Assembly: GCA_018881555.1 (NCBI GenBank)
Contig: JACAXG010000063.1
Span: 4,427,930 to 4,491,929, forward strand
DNA length: 64,000 bases
From: Amblyornis subalaris
Taxonomy: Eukaryota; Chordata; Aves; Passeriformes; Ptilonorhynchidae
Direction: 5' to 3'
This document shows, in pieces, positions 13,233 to 25,072 of this stretch. The translations under genes and the position numbers were made by a program. Numbering within the stretch: the first letter of the stretch is position 1; every line of letters begins with the position of its first letter. The notes below the pieces were generated by a model. It had not been told where the DNA came from and did no database searches. It saw only the letters and a program-made list of their open reading frames with translations.

Positions 13233-16200
13233 GTGTGTGTCTCACCCCTTTTTCATTGCACTGATAACCGTGGGCTTTTGCCAGCTGCAAGTAGTTCTTG
13301 GCTGGCATTTGAGAAATAACTCGGCTGGTGGCTGGGAAAAGTATGTAGAGATGATCCACCAGAACAAATTAACTGCTTGGTCTCTGCTGTATTTCTTTGA
13401 CACAGCTAGCTTTCCTTTAAGTGCTAGGTGCTACTCAAGTTCTCTGAAGTGCCTTCCTTTGTCCCACTCTTCATTTGTTTATTCAGAAGTATGTCAAATG
13501 GCAAATGAGTGGCATGCTTTAAACTAGAGTGTAAAACATATGGAAAAAAACAACTTACTACCACATCTCCTTCCTTGTATACACCATGAGTAAGAAATCT
13601 GACAACGTATCCACAGCCTGCAGATTTTCTGAAATAAACCATCAGTCAGTAGTCACTGCAAGTTTAATTCTGGACAGCTTTCCAGCATCAGTGATATAAC
13701 CCAGTGGAACTGCCAGAAAACATTGTACGAGACAAGTTAAATAAAAATTTTATTATAAGACAAGGTGCTGTCTGTAACATCATGTTTTCAGAGAAGTGTT
13801 TTCCCAGTCTCTTTTTTTTTTTAATCAGCAAATTGCTACTTCTTCCAACTGTAACTTTCCATGAACTTAAAAACCTTAATGTATTNCAAGTATTGTGGGG
13901 ACCATCTTATGTCTCGGTTTGACTACACACCATTGCCAGAAAACACTCAGAAGCTCTGTTTTAAAGACTTTTCTCAATACTTACATGTCCTTTTTNNAAA
14001 AATGCCTAAATTAGCTTAATGCATGTGCAATGTTGAGGTTCTTTCTCAAATATGTAGAGTGAAAGACTTCCAAAGACTAAAATACCACGGGTGGGAGCTT
14101 GCTAGGAAGTAGGTAGAGAGGAAGTAGGTGGAGAGTATGAGATACAAACTGCAAAAAGAGAACACAACAATCACAGTCCAGCAGCTGGGACCAAAGGNAA
14201 AAAAGGTCAGCACCATGGGAGAGGCAGGATGGCAGCACCTGGGACACAGTTCGATGCTCTTTGCAGTAAAGCAATGCTGNGTCTGTGATGCTGCAGACTG
14301 CCAGGGGCTGTGGTGCCCTTTGAGACATGCTCAGGCACCAAGGAGCTCAGCCCTGCAGTTCAACAGAGGTTACAGAATCCCTCGGATTAAAAACCACTTT
14401 TGTTTTCCAGTCCTGCAGAGCTGAAAAGAGAGTGATGCACAGCAGCTGAGAACTAGCCCAAAGCAGCATATGAATTATAGAGACAACAGTAAAGACAGTA
14501 AGCTATCATGATTCATTTTTACCACTGGCATTTACAACAGAAAATATTACTCACTAGAAAATGCTTTTGTTACAGCTTTGTTGTGTTCCACACTGCAAGT
14601 ATGACCCTCTCTTATCTTTTTATAAAAGTGCTACCAGTAACATGGTTTGTGTTGTCAACAGCACGTCTCATTCTCACAGTCCCTTATCACGCAAGCACAT
14701 CTTTATACTTCCACATCATTCCCACCACAGGAGAGAGGGAAACAGTTTTAATCAAACTCCACAGAGCCTACAGCTGTTTTGAATGTCGTTTAAAAGCCAA
14801 CCTCACCAGCTGGATAGCTGTAGATATGCCAGTCNTATCAGACCAATCAGACCCAGTTCTGACCAGCCTTGGGCACAGTAATGAGCTCGGTGTGTTGCAT
14901 GGATCCGCCTTCAGCCCAACCCTCCTACCCTAACTTCAAAAATCCCAAAAGAAACAAGAGGGAGGCTGTGACTGAAATGGAAAAAATCAGAAATGGATTA
15001 AATATAATATAGCTGCAAAAGTAGGTAACTTAGGGTGAAACCCTTTTTCTTCCTGACNCAGTGCATGCAGTAAATATTTACAAATTCACCCACTTCTGTG
15101 AATTATGCTGGAAAGAGACATATGTATCTTAAAACTTCATAGGAAGACCTGTGCTTTGAATAGGGTATAATTTTACCATTAAAACCTTGAGATAGATGGN
15201 TTATTAACCTATCTTTTGCCCTAAATAATGGCAATACTATATCCTTCTGGAAAAGGATGTGTCTGTCCCTTGCTATTTCTGTATCACTTCTACATAAGAG
15301 AAGGGATCAAGGATAGAGCAGGATCAGAAAGTGGGGTTTGCTCTTGCAGGACTTGACAGATCAATAATGGTGTAAGTATTTGTCTGGCTGGAGGCTTGGG
15401 AGAAGTCAGGCAGAGATATAAGCAAGGCTGCAGTCTTGTGAAATGGAGAAGCTGAAGTATTAAATGTTTCATTCCAGCTAAGTGACAGTGACATCTCCCC
15501 AGTCAGCCCCTGGCCACGGGGCTGCTGGCCCTGGGCTTTGTCAGTCTAGAGGAAAAGTGAAGTCTCAACTCNCAAATCACAAGCCTTGAAATATGGAAGG
15601 GTGTAAAAATCAAAGATTCCTTGCATGCTCAGAGTACTTTTTGTTCTGATAAGGAGAAAACAGCAACTTCTTGCTGTGGCATTTACTTTACTACTCGTTT
15701 ACTTCTACAGCAAGACGTGTTTTCATGACACAGGTGATATGATGCAGTTTAGAGATTGCCAAAACCTAAATAAATAAATGAGAAGTCTTTTTATTTCCTT
15801 CCACAATTTTGTTCAAGAGTAGAGATGTTAAGAAAAAAATAAAAGTTNTTAACACAGAATTGAATGAACTTGAGTTTTTACAAGGTTTTGCCCTCATTGT
15901 TTAGTACTGCACTGCAGGGATTGTTTCCTGCCATCACCACCTTACAGGTCAGTCAGCTTATTGGGATCTGTGGTGCTGCCAGCCCCGTTAGCTGGTGCCA
16001 AACTCCTTGTTGGGTCAGGACAGGCTCTGCACAGTCAATATTCCATGCTGCAATTGGAAAGACAACTAAAACCTGGAGCATTCACTGCAGCAAGCACAAA
16101 ACCTTGTAGTGAATGCAAAGGTTCAAGNTAAGTGTAGGAAACTGTTCTATCAGCAGATGAAGCTGCAGGAAAACAGAAATCACCTTTTAACATGCTGAAG

Positions 16201-19200
16201 TGTAATANTGAGGAGGGTCTGCAGTATATGACTTTTCAACACCCATCAGTGCCACTGACAGGTGCCTTTAGGAGCCACTGTTCACAGTATGAACATCCAA
16301 CANAGTACACAAGGAAATGTTTAAATGCATTAAAACACATGCAAACTTTGGAAGTGAATGTCATTTCCATTAGGAAATGGTATTAGAACACAAGAAAATG
16401 ATACTACCTAAACAAAACAGAAGCAGGCATATATTTTGTTAAAACAAAAGTTACTAAAATTGAAATATAGAAGGAAAATATGCCTCCAAAATCTGATCTC
16501 AAATCCCCAGGAAGCAAAAAGGAGAGAAACTGCAGGCTGACTTTTAGGCAAGTCTGGAAGAGAAGGTCANCTCTGGACCTGTCAGCTGATGCCAGCTGGG
16601 GTCTTCCCTGGGGACAGCCCCAACAGGATGCTGAGGGAATAAACACAGAGACTTGCACAGGGGCACAACAAAGAAAGCTGAGAAAGGAGATGATGGTCTG
16701 TCCCTTACTCAACCTGGCTCCCAGGTTCCAGGCACCTGTTTAACCTCAGGGAGAAGGGTGTGACCCAGAAAAATTCAGAACCCAGNTGAAAACTGGCTTT
16801 TATCAGATTGCGTGGCATCGCCCTAAAAGAACATTGTCNGTACAAGGGTTGTCTCCTAACCTCATTTACGCACAAAACAAAGATCCTCAGCAGCTGACGC
16901 ACTCCACCAGGGACAAGGGTATAACCTGTAGCCTGTTGATGTTCAGGAGCCCAGGAAGATGTTCAAAGATGCTGGAGTAAAAAGTACGCTCTTGGAAGAC
17001 TAACACACCTCCAAAGGCCGGAGAAGTCACATTATTCAAAAACTGAAAGTCTTCATAGGTGAAAAGAAGGTGATTTGTGTCACTGGCCCAGTGACTCACT
17101 CATCCTGGGCAAACCCACAGTGCCACGAGTCCCTCCTTGCAGTGTCCCTGAGTCATTGCCTCACATCTGCTCTGCACCCGTTATCTCATCTCCAGAAAGC
17201 TACCATGACTTATTTTGCTGCAGGCTGATAACCGTGTTGATTCATTAGTTTATTTTGAAATATGACTGTGTTTGAATCAGCCACTGATTGNCTGGCTGTG
17301 TCAGACACATCATGTTCCCTCAGTTCCCCCAGATTCTCTCTCTTGAACAAATGTTAATTTCTTTTACCCATGTATCCATTTGGGGCAAATTATGGGTGTT
17401 TCTTCCTCTCTAGAATAAGCCCATATTGGCCATTGTTAATGCTCTTGAGAAGTTCTTGATGAATTTTCTTCTTTGATTAATTGCTTTCTCTCCACAACTT
17501 GTGCTTTTACTCCCAGTTGGTCCNTACAGCTAATGAACATTCTGCTTTTCAGCAGGCATTGTGACTCCATTGTTTTTTCNTTGTTTAAAGCTTAGTCACA
17601 TCATCAGTCTTCTTTTATTCTTTCTGACAGCCTGTATCTACTTGATAAATCTGGTGTTATGACGCAAACTTCCAACTTCTTCCAACTATTCTTCCTTTTC
17701 CTATGTTTGCATAGTATAAGATCAGCATAAGGAATATATCTTCGGGGCTTGCAGCTTCCTGGCAAGTCCTGTCTTTGTAGCTAAATGCTTGTCAATAATG
17801 CTTTGTAGCAGTCCGTGATCCTCTTCAGCTGTTGCTGTGCAGCCACACATGTTCTGATAACATTTATGGCAAATCCCTCCTTCCCTCTCCGAGCCGCTTC
17901 CGTGTCACTACTGTCACTCCTTCCAGCTGCAGAGCTGCACCATCTGCTGCTGGTAAAACCTCTCAGTGCTTATTTGTAGTTTCTGATGATCGGTTCTAAC
18001 AGCATTTTAAGGTCGGTGACAGCCTCNGTGTTCCGGGAGGTCTTGGCTGGGTTGCTTTTGTGGTATCACTTGCTGCTTATTTTCACAGTTCTTGCAGCAA
18101 TTCAGCAATTCTTGTTGCCATTGCTACCCACATGCCACTCCTCCAGCACACTTTATCTCTCCTTTGTGCCATTTGTGAGGTCAGTGTCACCTGGATTTTA
18201 TTTCGCATGGGTTGGCAGCTCCTGTTGCTTTAATGAGACCACAAAAATTCACTCCACAGTAGCACTCTGGCCCACTCACATCCAAGTATTTCTAAATAAC
18301 TTGCAAAGCAAAGTACTTGCTGTAATTTTCATGGTTTCATTCATTGCCTCTGCCCCAGATCCTTTCTGATNTTTGAGCACAGGATTCAGGCCTCTATCAA
18401 AAGTGGAATGCTCCCTTGTATTGAACCACACAGAACTATTTGATTTTTTATAAANAAAGATGCTTATGGAAACTTTTCCCTGTAGCTGACTCAGTCTCAA
18501 TTCTGTTATTTTAGTAGATTTATGGATTTTTTAAANATAAACAATAAAAATTTAGTTTCAAAAACTACCAAAGATACCACAGTCCGTTACTTTTAATTTT
18601 AAAATATCCTGAATTTAAAAGAAAACTGCTTAAAAATATTTGGTGTGCATAATGAATTTGTGTTAAAGCTAAAGAAGAATAATAGCCCAAATAGACTGCA
18701 GATAATGTGAACTTACAGAGGGATGTGCTGCAATGNTTTTTTTTTCAGATGGTATTCCATATGGATTATGAACTTTTGCCCTTCATATTTCATAAGGAAT
18801 TTAAGTAAGCATCTTGCCAGAAGAATATTGGGGAAAAAAAAGCTGGAAAATGGCAGCCAAATACACAGTGAAGTGCTAAAGTAAAAAAAGCATACTAGTG
18901 AAAAAGATGGATCACATAATGATTCACAAACTCGAGAAAGGCAAGATGGAGAGGCACCTATATTTTCTTAATGAAATAAATTTCTTTGTTCTGAATCATT
19001 CAACAGCTTTTCTTGTGTACTTTGACAAAGACCACGTGCAAGTTAAATATCAGTGTAGCAATGACTTTGTACCGGCTCTAGAAACTTTGAAGAGACACAG
19101 TCAGCTGAGAATACTGGCTAGTCCCAGCTTGAGCAAAGGGATTAGAGCATCTTTGATTTATGAATTTTAAAAGTCAGATCTTTCCAAATGAAGGATTCAT

Positions 19201-20105
19201 ATGTTTTTGTAGCCTCAGGGAAGCAGCCAGCTGTGAATGGCTAACCTTTATTGTGGGATTTCTGTTCTCTTTCATTTAAGACACAAACTTATTCACCATA
19301 ACAACCACTAAAAACTGTGTGGCATGAAACAGTGAAGAAAAAAAAAAAAGGGCAGCAATACCCATCCTTGAAGCAATACTAATTCAAGCCAACTTCAATT
19401 CCATAATGGAAAGATGTTCAAAATACCATAATTCAGAATGGCAGGCAATTTTAAAACTGGCAGTATTGGAGCCNTTCCTCTTACACGGATAAAAATAATG
19501 ACAAATCTGCTAAAATCTGTGAAAGTAATTTTAGCTTAGATTCTGTTCTGACTTCTGTGAAATAAATAATGTTATATTAGATACACACACACAGGGGAAA
19601 TACATTCAAAACATATTTAGAATAGGAAATGGGAAATCAGAGTATATGAATGACTGATTTCTTACAAGGTTTTATCACATTGTTTGCGTTTTTCTTGATT
19701 TTGAACTGACAATGACATTAAACTAAGTCTTGTCTATGTAATAAACCAGTAAATTTGAATAATAACACTCACAATGTATTAATTAGAAAGATCTATTTTG
19801 TTAGGTCTTAATCAATTATAANTTATGTTTTTGATGATGTTTTAATATACAGTTCTGTACTCCTCCTAACTTCATAAATGTTTATGGTATTGCTAAACAT
19901 CGTCTACCACTACACTGACAAAGCTTCACTAAAACTGTGAGGGAAGATTGGATTGCTTGTATGATCTATAATGTTTTCCTAGCACAACTGTTATCTTTGT
20001 GGTTTCTGGTAACAGCAAGCACAATTTATAACATAAAAGAGGAGAAAACTTGCCCGTGTATGACACATATTCTTGACAGAGGGATGAAAAATGTTTTATC
20101 CTCGT

Positions 20106-20632
20106 TGTGCTGACTTTGTTTGGGGCAGGGTTAATTTTCTTTGCAGTGGNTGGTGTGGGGCTGTGTTTTGGATTGGTGCTGAACACAGGGTTGATAAATG
20201 AGAGATGTTTTTGTTATTGCTGAGCAGGGCTTACACAGAGCCAAGGCCTTTCCTGCTTTTCGTACTGCCACNCTGGTAAGGGAGTTGGGGGTGCACAAGA
20301 AGTTGGGAAAGGACACAGCTGGGACAGATGACTCAAGGGATATTCCATTCCACATGGCATCGTGTTTAGCATATAAAGCTGGGNCAAGANGATGGAAGAG
20401 GGGAATATTCAGAGTCACNGTGCTTGTCTTCCCAGGTCACCATTAGGTGTGATGGAGCCCAGCATTCCTGGAGGTGGCTAAACCTGCCTGCCCTTTGGAA
20501 ATAGGGAATTATTTCCTTGTTCTCCTGCTTTGCTCATGCACCTGGCTTTTGCTTTCCCTAATTAATTGTCTCTACCGTAGTCCTCATGAGAGTGTTTGTA
20601 GGTATGGATTGTCACTCTCCTCCCTCCCCAAG
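20106..20632 (+). mobile_element. ERVL-type LTR, probably solo, 3'-degraded
   Basis: Resembles the long terminal repeat of avian ERVL elements over about 500 bases. Recognisable blocks include GGGTTAATTTTCTTTGCAGT, TGGGGCTGTGTTTTGGATTG, GGGGGTGCACAAGAAGTTGG, a TATA-like ATATAAAGC (20371-20379), GGTGTGATGGAGCCCAGCAT and GGCTTTTGCTTTCCCTAATT. It starts with TG; the 3' end is diverged and the terminal CA is not clear. No internal gag/pol sequence adjoins it, hence probably a solo LTR. It has the same orientation as DKK3 and lies about 4.2 kb upstream of its CpG island. Confidence 0.8.
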
Positions 20633-20751
20633 AAAAACATATGTGCACACTTCTGTAAAAAGAATTCACATTTTCGTTTATCAGACCATGTTGCACTTCC
20701 TGGATCGTTAAGAAAAAAAGGCATGCAGAAGTTTTAAAGTGTAAATTGATT

Positions 20752-20872
20752 GTATAGAACCACAGAATCAATTATTTACATGGGAAAAGCCCTTTAAGAT
20801 TGAATCCAACCATTAACCTAACACTGCCAAGCCCACCACTAAACCATGTCCCTAAGTGCCACATCTACATAT
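20752..20872 (-). mobile_element. CR1 LINE 3' end, minus orientation
   Basis: Matches the reverse complement of the avian CR1 3' tail: a diverged AGAACCACAGAATCA terminal repeat, then AATCCAACCATTAACCTAAC, ACTGCCAAGCCCACCACTAA and ACCATGTCCCTAAGTGCCAC. About 120 bases remain, heavily 5'-truncated. It sits 120 bases from the LTR. Confidence 0.9.
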
Positions 20873-23800
20873 GTGAATNCACATGGACAATATATTTGAG
20901 AAACAAAAGGATTCCCATCCACTGCCATGGACTTATGCATTACAAATATAAATAAATACTTCCTTTTAACTTTCAGAATCTTATTGCCACACGACATTAT
21001 TTTTAAATGGAGCCAAAGTCTTGGAGAGGCATTTAAAGAGTCTAGGACATGTACTAGAACACAGCTGTTTGCCTGNGTACATGGTTTGCACTCGTGACTG
21101 CAGAAAAGAGTCCTTACCAGGCTTTGCAGTCTGTGTAAGTCAGAGCAAATTCAATATGCTGTACTTCTGTGGTCCGGAAAGCAGATACAGCTTAGAGGTT
21201 TCATCTGGTTTTGTGTTGTCATAGCTCTGATAAGGTCAGGTAGGTGACTCACTGCTCCATCTGCTCTGGCCATGAGTAACTGACACAATGCAAGGCACAC
21301 TAAAGAAAAAAAAGCATTTTTTATTAGTTAGGTCTTCACCAGTTAAAACCTGGAGAACTTTAAGAAGAAAATACAGTCTACAAAGCCATAAAAATGAGAG
21401 NAAAGTATGTTCAATGTATAGCTGCTATCTTGCTAGATAATGAGCCATTAAAAGTGAACAATATTTGTATTTGCATAATTCTATTTTTCCTGAGTGAACT
21501 ACAGCTGCCACACGATGACTGTATTTGATGAAACTGTCAGATGCACTGTGTGCTGATAGGTCAATGTTTAATGACTCCTGGACATATAATAATCACACTA
21601 TTAGAAAATTTTATGATGATCCAGTAACTTGAAGTTATTTCCCAACATTTACAAGTGTCCATACTGTAAAACCTCATGTGAGTAGAAAAATATACTTACT
21701 ACATCTTGCTTTTTTTTTTGTTCTGCAGCTAACCAATTGGTTGATTGTTCACNGCACAGTTGTTAGAGAGGGAAGAGAACTATTAATTAAATTGGTAAAT
21801 GGACATGCANAATAACAGATGTTTGAAACACAGAAAACAGAACATAATACACTGCCTCTAAATGAATAAACAATGTGTGGGAAAAAAATAAATCAAAGAT
21901 GCACAACTCCCTACGCTGCTGCTTTCAGGAACATGGGCTTTTGTCTCAAAGCTCACCCAACCAGAAGGTGGTTTCTATTCTCCAGAATCACTGACTCAGA
22001 TGATGCCTTTGACAGGAGTGCGTTCCCCGTGACGGGGGGGCCATTTTCACCTCAAATCCACCTTAAGGGTCTCGTATTGACGCTGATCGAAGTCTTACAA
22101 GTTCCTTTCATGTAATATCTCTGAAATGTGCTTTTCCTAACTATGCANGTGTGTATTCTAAGATTATTCCAGCTCATTATGTCCTTTCTAAATTAATAAA
22201 TTAAGGCCTAAGAATAAATTATGTCTTGGCAAAAAGATCATATGTGTTTTTGTGTAACGTATGTTTTTAGTGCAACGTGTTCAGGAAGAGATGTTTTCTA
22301 GCTGTGTCAATTTGCCTTAGAAAAAGATCGGCTCTCTGGGCTGCACCTTAGCTATAGCTAAAGCTTATGAAAATTTGCTATAGTCCAAAACATAGTCTCT
22401 GACTTCCTAGAACTAACATCGTTTTAGACAAGACCTTGCTCCAGTCCAACACGAGGACATACTATTCATAGCTAATTCTGTGTCCTCAGCAGCATGCTTT
22501 TGAACAGAAGTGACATTTTCAATAGACANGACTTTCTTCTCACTGTAAAAAAAAACAGTAGAGAACCTGATTACAGGGTTCTGTTACATTAAGTACAGAT
22601 CATTTTTTTTTGTGGTTGTCACTGTTGCTTTAATCATACAAAGTAAAAATAGCANAACAAATGACCAGAAGAGGTGATCAATACTACAAACTCCTTCTGA
22701 TCCTCAGTTATTCTGTTTAGAGTGTAAGTTCCTCTGGAATTTATGGGATTTTCCCCACTCAGTGGGAGACAATTCAGGTTTAACATTTTCAGTATAAGTA
22801 ATTAAATAAGTAATTAAAGTACTTAAGGCACTGAACCAGCTTGTATCTCAGTATGATATACAAGTGTAGCTGTGTTCTGTACTATTGTACACATAGCTAT
22901 AAAGGTACAATTTCCTACATGGGCAGTNAAATTCTGCTGAAAGAAAAATAAANTCCTATCAGCTCTCCTGTTAGCTGCATGCTTTGCTACAACTTTAATG
23001 TCAACTAAAGAAGAGCCTGTTTATCAGAATAGGAGCACAGACTTGGGGGTTGATAGTACTGCAACAACATCAGCAGACTTCAGATCTGCACTGACTTCAG
23101 GTGCAGATCTTCCACTCTGGGATATGAGTGCATCCTCAGCAGACAACTGAATCCCTGTCCAAAGAAAGCTCACTCGAAGGAGTTGGGAAAGCTGAGTTCA
23201 AATCATTAAACCAGTCAGAGCAATTGCGATGGCACTGTAAGCTTATTGCACAGTACTTCTCCATGCTGAAAGACGAATGTAGTCTTGATTCACCGCATCA
23301 ATACTGAATAAAGCAGATGCTGCAGCATCTTGATAATTGGTCAAACACTGCACAACTTCATATCCTGTCAGCCCTGTCATTGTCAGCATTGGTTTTCTTA
23401 AACCACATTCATCGAAGGCAGCAGGGGAGGGTCTTACCAANCCAGGGTTTGGGACTGTGGCCCTTGTCTCACTGCAAGAGAATGAGACTTCAGCTCTTTA
23501 GACCCACCTCTTCTAAACCATTTAGGCAATTAACACTTATATATGTTTAGATTGTTTGGAAAATTGGTTTGAGGCCCAAATTCAGAAAGGTGTTACAAAG
23601 AAGTATCTAGCTTCTAATCCATTTCCTTGAGAGTCTGATGACCTTTGGGAATTTGGGCCTCAGGTATTTTTCAAATGTCTTCATTGCACCTGACCTAACA
23701 TTCAGTTACTGCTCAAAACCAAAGTTAAAATTCTAGATGTTCCTGAAGTGTCACCTGTACACTGTCAATATTATTAAGCTGATTTGAGGCAGTGGATGAA

Positions 23801-24734
23801 CTGGAAACCTAACCATAAAGACAGAGGTGGAAAAGAGGAGTATCTTGTCTAAACGTTTCNCTGCCAGTACAGGATTGTTTCATATGCCATTCTTCTGGCA
23901 ATGTGCCGGAACATAGTTAAACTATTAATTTACTTCAGATAACTCCTAACATTCTTTATTAGTTAAAATATGTAGTGTAAGAGGTTTGCATCTAAAAAAA
24001 AGCCAAACAATTGTACCAATAAATTAAGTTTTATGGTGTGTCCAGGATGAAACCTTCTGTGGCACTGAACAGAAGCATGATGTGAGGTGGCTGGGAGACT
24101 AAGGGAAGGGTTTTCCTCCGGGGACACAGGGGCATTCCCCTCTGTGCTGCTCTGTACTGCATTTCTGCTGGAATTCAGAGCTGCTTGAAGCTGCCTTAGC
24201 CTGCCAGTAGCACTGGGTTTGTACTGGTGATTGTGGTAATAATGCACTTGCAGGAAATTTTTAGGACTTCAGTAGTTTAATCACCCTTACCTCTCACCCA
24301 GGCTCCAAAATAAAATGAGACTTGTAGGACAGTTCTCTCTTGGCACAACAGTGTTGTCCTGGAGCTGTGGGCTGACTGCAGCAAAAACTGTCCATGAAAT
24401 TCTTGGGGTGCTGCACANAGAGGAAAAATGACGTGGAAATTGGGGAACACACACACAGATACAAAATTATGATNTTGCCTGAATATTTTTTAGAAAAAGT
24501 TTGAAAGGAATCAATCAGGGAGAGGGGGCCGTTGCCCAGCCGGATGCAGGACGTGTCACCCCTCTGAGCTGAAAACATCTTTTGAGAACCTGGAGACTGG
24601 GAAGCAAAGCACATAGTGGAGGTGCCACGCAGCCCCCACCGTCCTCTTCGCATCAAACCTGTCCGAAACACCAAGAGCGGGAACGTCTCGGGTCTGANCG
24701 GGAAGCCTGCGCTGCCCCCCTCCCTCAGCATCAC
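20873..24734. other. Intergenic upstream of the DKK3 promoter, no gene recognised
   Basis: AT-rich sequence with a small G-rich hairpin (CCCCGT G ACGGGG, 22025-22037) and a tandem AAGTAATTAA pair near 22795-22818. GC content rises only in the last 100-200 bases. Distal DKK3 regulatory elements may be here but none can be assigned from sequence. Confidence 0.7.
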
Positions 24735-24862
24735 CCTCTTCCCGCCCTCCCCGCTCCCCCGGGGCGAGGTTTAGCGCCCGCCCCGGGCCGGGGTCCGCCC
24801 GCTCCGCCCTGTCCCGCCCCGCGCCGGCCCCGCCCGCCAGCGCCGCCGGGCAGGGACAGCGG

Positions 24863-25072
24863 ATGGTCGGGAGCGGCGGGATGCGGCGGGGCGCGGCGCC
24901 GGGGCGGCGATGGGCGCTGGTGGGGGCTCTGGGGGCCGCTCTCCTGGCCGCCCTGTGCCTGCCCGCGGCGGGCGGCGGGCGGCGGCGGGCGGCCAGCCTG
25001 GGCGAGATGCTGCGGGAGGTGGAGGCGCTGATGGAGGACACGCAGCACAAGCTGCGCAACGCCGTGCAGGAG
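24863..25072 (+). CDS. DKK3: DKK3 coding exon 1 (signal peptide, N-terminal domain)
   Basis: Encodes residues 1-70 and ends in phase 0 at CAGGAG|GTGAGG. Two in-frame ATGs occur, at 24863 (G at +4, C at -3) and 24881 (G at -3, C at +4); neither context is ideal. A hydrophobic Ala/Leu-rich stretch forms the signal peptide and is followed by GGGRRR. This replaces the longer Ala/Pro-rich linker of mammalian DKK3. The conserved [19 protein letters not shown] block follows. The exon is extremely GC-rich. A non-coding upstream exon, as in some mammalian transcripts, cannot be excluded because AG dinucleotides sit just before the ATG. Confidence 0.93.

Larger units (their letters stand above)
9433..20105. 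other. Intergenic, no gene recognised
   Basis: AT-rich non-coding DNA with small tandem repeats at 12.8-13.2 kb (listed separately) and a CA/TA-rich stretch near 11040-11080. A short inverted repeat (AGCCCC/GGGGCT) is at 15505-15523. ORFs of up to 145 codons are interrupted by Ns or mirrored on the other strand and show no domain. Confidence 0.7.

Noticed and set aside
1..24700. Search for MICAL2 exons expected by synteny
   Set aside because: No recognisable MICAL2 peptide with splice sites was found; its first exons are probably further left or non-coding.
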